DNA of 64,000 bases from Enterobacter sp. kpr-6 (lineage in GTDB: Bacteria; Pseudomonadota; Gammaproteobacteria; Enterobacterales; Enterobacteriaceae): assembly GCF_900116015.1 (NCBI RefSeq), contig NZ_FOYH01000009.1, forward strand, positions 99,832 through 163,831, in the 5' to 3' direction. Below, one piece after another: positions 61,164 through 64,000 of this stretch. The stretch's first letter is position 1, and every line of letters starts with the position of its first letter. The notes below the pieces were generated by a model, which was not told the origin of the DNA, searched no databases, and was given only the letters and a program-made list of their open reading frames with translations. Made by a program: the position numbers and the translations under genes.

Positions 61164-61496
61164 ATGTACGAAGCTCTTTTAGTTGTTTTCCTTATTGTGG
61201 CAATTGGCCTTGTTGGTCTGATTATGCTGCAGCAAGGTAAAGGCGCTGATATGGGAGCCTCCTTTGGCGCAGGCTCATCTGCTACGCTGTTCGGTTCAAG
61301 TGGTTCTGGTAACTTCATGACCCGTATGACGGCTGTATTAGGTACCCTGTTCTTCATTATCAGCCTGGTGTTGGGTAACATTAATAGCAACAAAACCAAC
61401 AAAGGAAGCGAGTGGGAAAATCTGAGCGCACCAGCACAGACTGAGCAAACTCAGCCAGCTGCTCCGGCTAAGCCGACCAGCGATATCCCGCAGTAA
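61164..61496 (+). CDS. secG: Protein-export subunit SecG
   Basis: This 110 aa SecYEG subunit (ATG 61164, as in E. coli) has two membrane helices (ALLVVFLIVAIGLVGLIML and MTAVLGTLFFIISLVLG) and a Pro/Ala-rich C-terminus. leuU follows ten bases later in the same transcript. Confidence 0.97.
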   Translation: MYEALLVVFLIVAIGLVGLIMLQQGKGADMGASFGAGSSATLFGSSGSGNFMTRMTAVLGTLFFIISLVLGNINSNKTNKGSEWENLSAPAQTEQTQPAAPAKPTSDIPQ

Positions 61497-61505
61497 GTAT
61501 TCAGT

Positions 61506-61592
61506 ACCGAGGTGGTGGAATTGGTAGACACGCTACCTTGAGGTGGTAGTGCCCTAACGGGCTTGTGGGTTCGAGTCCCATCCTCGGTACCA
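61506..61592 (+). tRNA. leuU: tRNA-Leu (GAG)
   Basis: This 87-base class II tRNA has acceptor ACCGAGG/CCTCGGT, anticodon GAG in CTACCTTGAGGTGGTAG, a long variable arm (GTGCCCTAACGGGCTTGT) and encoded CCA. Base 1 is A, giving an A-U first pair; from memory the E. coli leuU starts with G. Confidence 0.96.
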
Positions 61593-61600
61593 ATATTCCG

Positions 61601-61631
61601 AAAAAAAGACATCGCAAGATGTCTTTTTTTT
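61601..61631 (+). terminator. Terminator of secG-leuU
   Basis: The stem AAAAGACATC / GATGTCTTTT with GCAA loop and a long T-run follows leuU. Confidence 0.92.
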
Positions 61632-61670
61632 CGTCTGTTGTTTGCCTGGTGAAGGGTAAATGCCAGATCA

Positions 61671-61697
61671 AAAAAGGGCGCTCAATGCGCCCTTTTT
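61671..61697 (-). terminator. Terminator of argG
   Basis: The stem GGGCGC / GCGCCC extended by A-T pairs gives a T-run on the minus strand just after argG. Confidence 0.88.
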
Positions 61698-61711
61698 CTT
61701 TTTAGTGGGTG

Positions 61712-63094
<1,383 letters not shown>

Positions 63095-63159
63095 TTAGCA
63101 GCCACGCCATGATGTTATGCCATACACAGTGAGCACTCACTGCTTAGATGTTCTTCGCT

Positions 63160-63198
63160 ATTGCATGTTTATGCAAAAATAGTGAGTTTTCATTTAAA
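63160..63198. promoter_or_regulatory. Pair of ARG boxes (ArgR operator) of argG
   Basis: Two 18-bp ARG boxes separated by 3 bases: 63160-63177 with core TTGCAT-GTTT-ATGCAA, and 63181-63198 with TGAGT-TTTC-ATTTA. The 3-bp spacing is the classic one for hexameric ArgR. They lie about 100 bases before the argG start. The 469-base gap between argG and metY also holds the metY promoter and a possible 11-codon reading frame. Confidence 0.75.
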
Positions 63199-63411
63199 CA
63201 TCTTTTAGCGACAACCGAAAGAGAAGAGTGAAGAGAACGTTAAAAAAACTGTGTAAAATGCTCAGTGGCAGGGCACAGATGACAGATTAGGAGATTCATA
63301 AATGATGACAGGCTGCTCCGCTGCGCTATTCAAATAAACGCGTGGCGCATATGACGGTGAGTGTATTTTTCTTTTAATGCCGTCCCGATTGCTGTAAGCG
63401 GTGGTTTTTAC

Positions 63412-63440
63412 TTGAATGAATAAAATCAAATGATTATAAT
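63412..63440 (+). promoter_or_regulatory. Strong sigma-70 promoter of the metY-rimP operon
   Basis: A -35 TTGAAT (63412-63417) and consensus -10 TATAAT (63435-63440), 17 bases apart, sit 88 bases before the first initiator tRNA. Confidence 0.85.
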
Positions 63441-63527
63441 GCCCGTCTTACCAGTCGTTCCCGGTGTTTACACCTGTCTTAACTTGCATTTATTGCACGA
63501 TCGGCGTAGTATTTGCCACGTTTCAGG

Positions 63528-63604
<77 letters not shown>

Positions 63605-63651
63605 ATTAAGTGCATTAAAGAAAGATTACTCGATAGCAGAGTAAAGACGGA

Positions 63652-63728
<77 letters not shown>

Positions 63729-63853
63729 CTTTCCCTTAGTGTTCTTTTTCAAATATACTGTGGAGACTTTATGCCTTCATCGTTAGATTTGAAAAAAATA
63801 CTTTCGGAAGGTTCTCCAGGCCGCATTTGCGGCTATAGGGTTCAGTTATCTAA

Positions 63854-63921
63854 AGCCCCGATTTATCGGGGTTTTTTGTTATCTGACTACAGAATAACTG
63901 GGCTTTACGCCCTTTTTTTAT
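63854..63921 (+). terminator. Two leader terminators between metY and rimP
   Basis: The stem CCCCGAT / ATCGGGG (63857-63871) with a six-T run is followed by GGGC / GCCC with TTTTTTT (63900-63920). Their position matches the partial terminators of the E. coli metY-rimP-nusA leader, which let part of the transcripts go on to rimP. Confidence 0.75.
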
Positions 63922-63936
63922 GTCTTGGGGGTGGGT

Positions 63937-64000
63937 TTGTCCACATTAGAGCAAAAATTAACAGAGATGATCACGGCACCAGTTGAAGCACTGGGTTATG
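63937..64000 (+). CDS. rimP: Ribosome maturation factor RimP, 5' part only
   Basis: The first 21 codons of rimP ([20 protein letters not shown] after the start) run off the right edge. TTG 63937 is chosen because the GGGGG tract lies at proper distance; GTG 63931 is in frame and used in older annotations. RimP acts in 30S assembly and leads the nusA-infB operon. Confidence 0.93.
   Translation, partial: MSTLEQKLTEMITAPVEALGY

Noticed and set aside
63771..63986. 71-codon open frame between metY and rimP
   Set aside because: It runs across the two leader terminators and the rimP start, and the region is known as an untranslated leader in E. coli.

Overview
The window is chromosomal DNA from a gammaproteobacterium of the family Enterobacteriaceae. 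Nearly every housekeeping protein can be recognised, at full length, as the counterpart of an Escherichia coli or Salmonella protein (GroEL 548 aa, ArcB 778 aa, RpoN 477 aa, FtsH, MurA, ArgG), and gene order within blocks is the enteric order. I cannot fix the genus. The layout (Enterobacter, Lelliottia, Kosakonia or Cronobacter-like) is not plain E. coli, because several slots are filled differently.

Region 1 (about 1-6220) is accessory DNA around a tRNA-Phe gene. It holds the start of a secreted protein, a lipoprotein hydrolase, a flavodoxin, an exported metallo-beta-lactamase-fold protein, a predicted nitric-oxide-stress operon (two YeaR-like proteins and a double-domain YoaG-like protein behind a predicted NsrR site), and an AraC-type regulator next to a LysE-type exporter. 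Region 2 (6223-31276) follows the E. coli 94-minute order: yjdC, dsbD, cutA, dcuA, aspA, fxsA, yjeH, groES-groEL, yjeI, yjeJ, epmB, efp, ecnB, sugE, blc, frdABCD, epmA. The place between blc and frdD, where E. coli has ampC, instead carries a four-gene cluster: a PTS permease, a cytoplasmic Cys-type sulfatase, an aldose-epimerase-like protein and an RpiR regulator. It has a CRP-like site in front and is the best candidate here for an undescribed catabolic system.

Region 3 (31478-64000) follows the E. coli 70-72-minute order in reverse orientation: arcB, arcZ, elbB, mtgA, npr, rapZ, ptsN, hpf, rpoN, lptBAC, kdsCD, yrbG, mlaFEDCB, ibaG, murA, sfsB, ispB, rplU-rpmA, yhbE, obgE, dacB, greA, yhbY, rlmE, ftsH, folP, glmM, secG, leuU, argG, two metY copies and the start of rimP. 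The direct joining of epmA to arcB is what a single large inversion would give, with ends in epmA|yjeM and arcB|yhcC. The junction contains a GC-rich palindromic repeat. Related elements lie between mtgA and npr and, unusually, in frame inside dsbD.

The genes form coherent sets: anaerobic C4-dicarboxylate metabolism (dcuA, aspA, frdABCD, arcB), polyproline translation (efp, epmA, epmB), the nitrogen PTS (npr, ptsN, rpoN, rapZ), envelope building (lpt, kds, mla, murA, mtgA, dacB), and ribosome or translation functions. RNA elements recognised are a guanidine-II riboswitch before sugE, the sRNA ArcZ, a GraL-like terminator in the greA leader, four tRNA genes and many intrinsic terminators. All function calls come from reading the sequence and from memory of these families; no database search was run.
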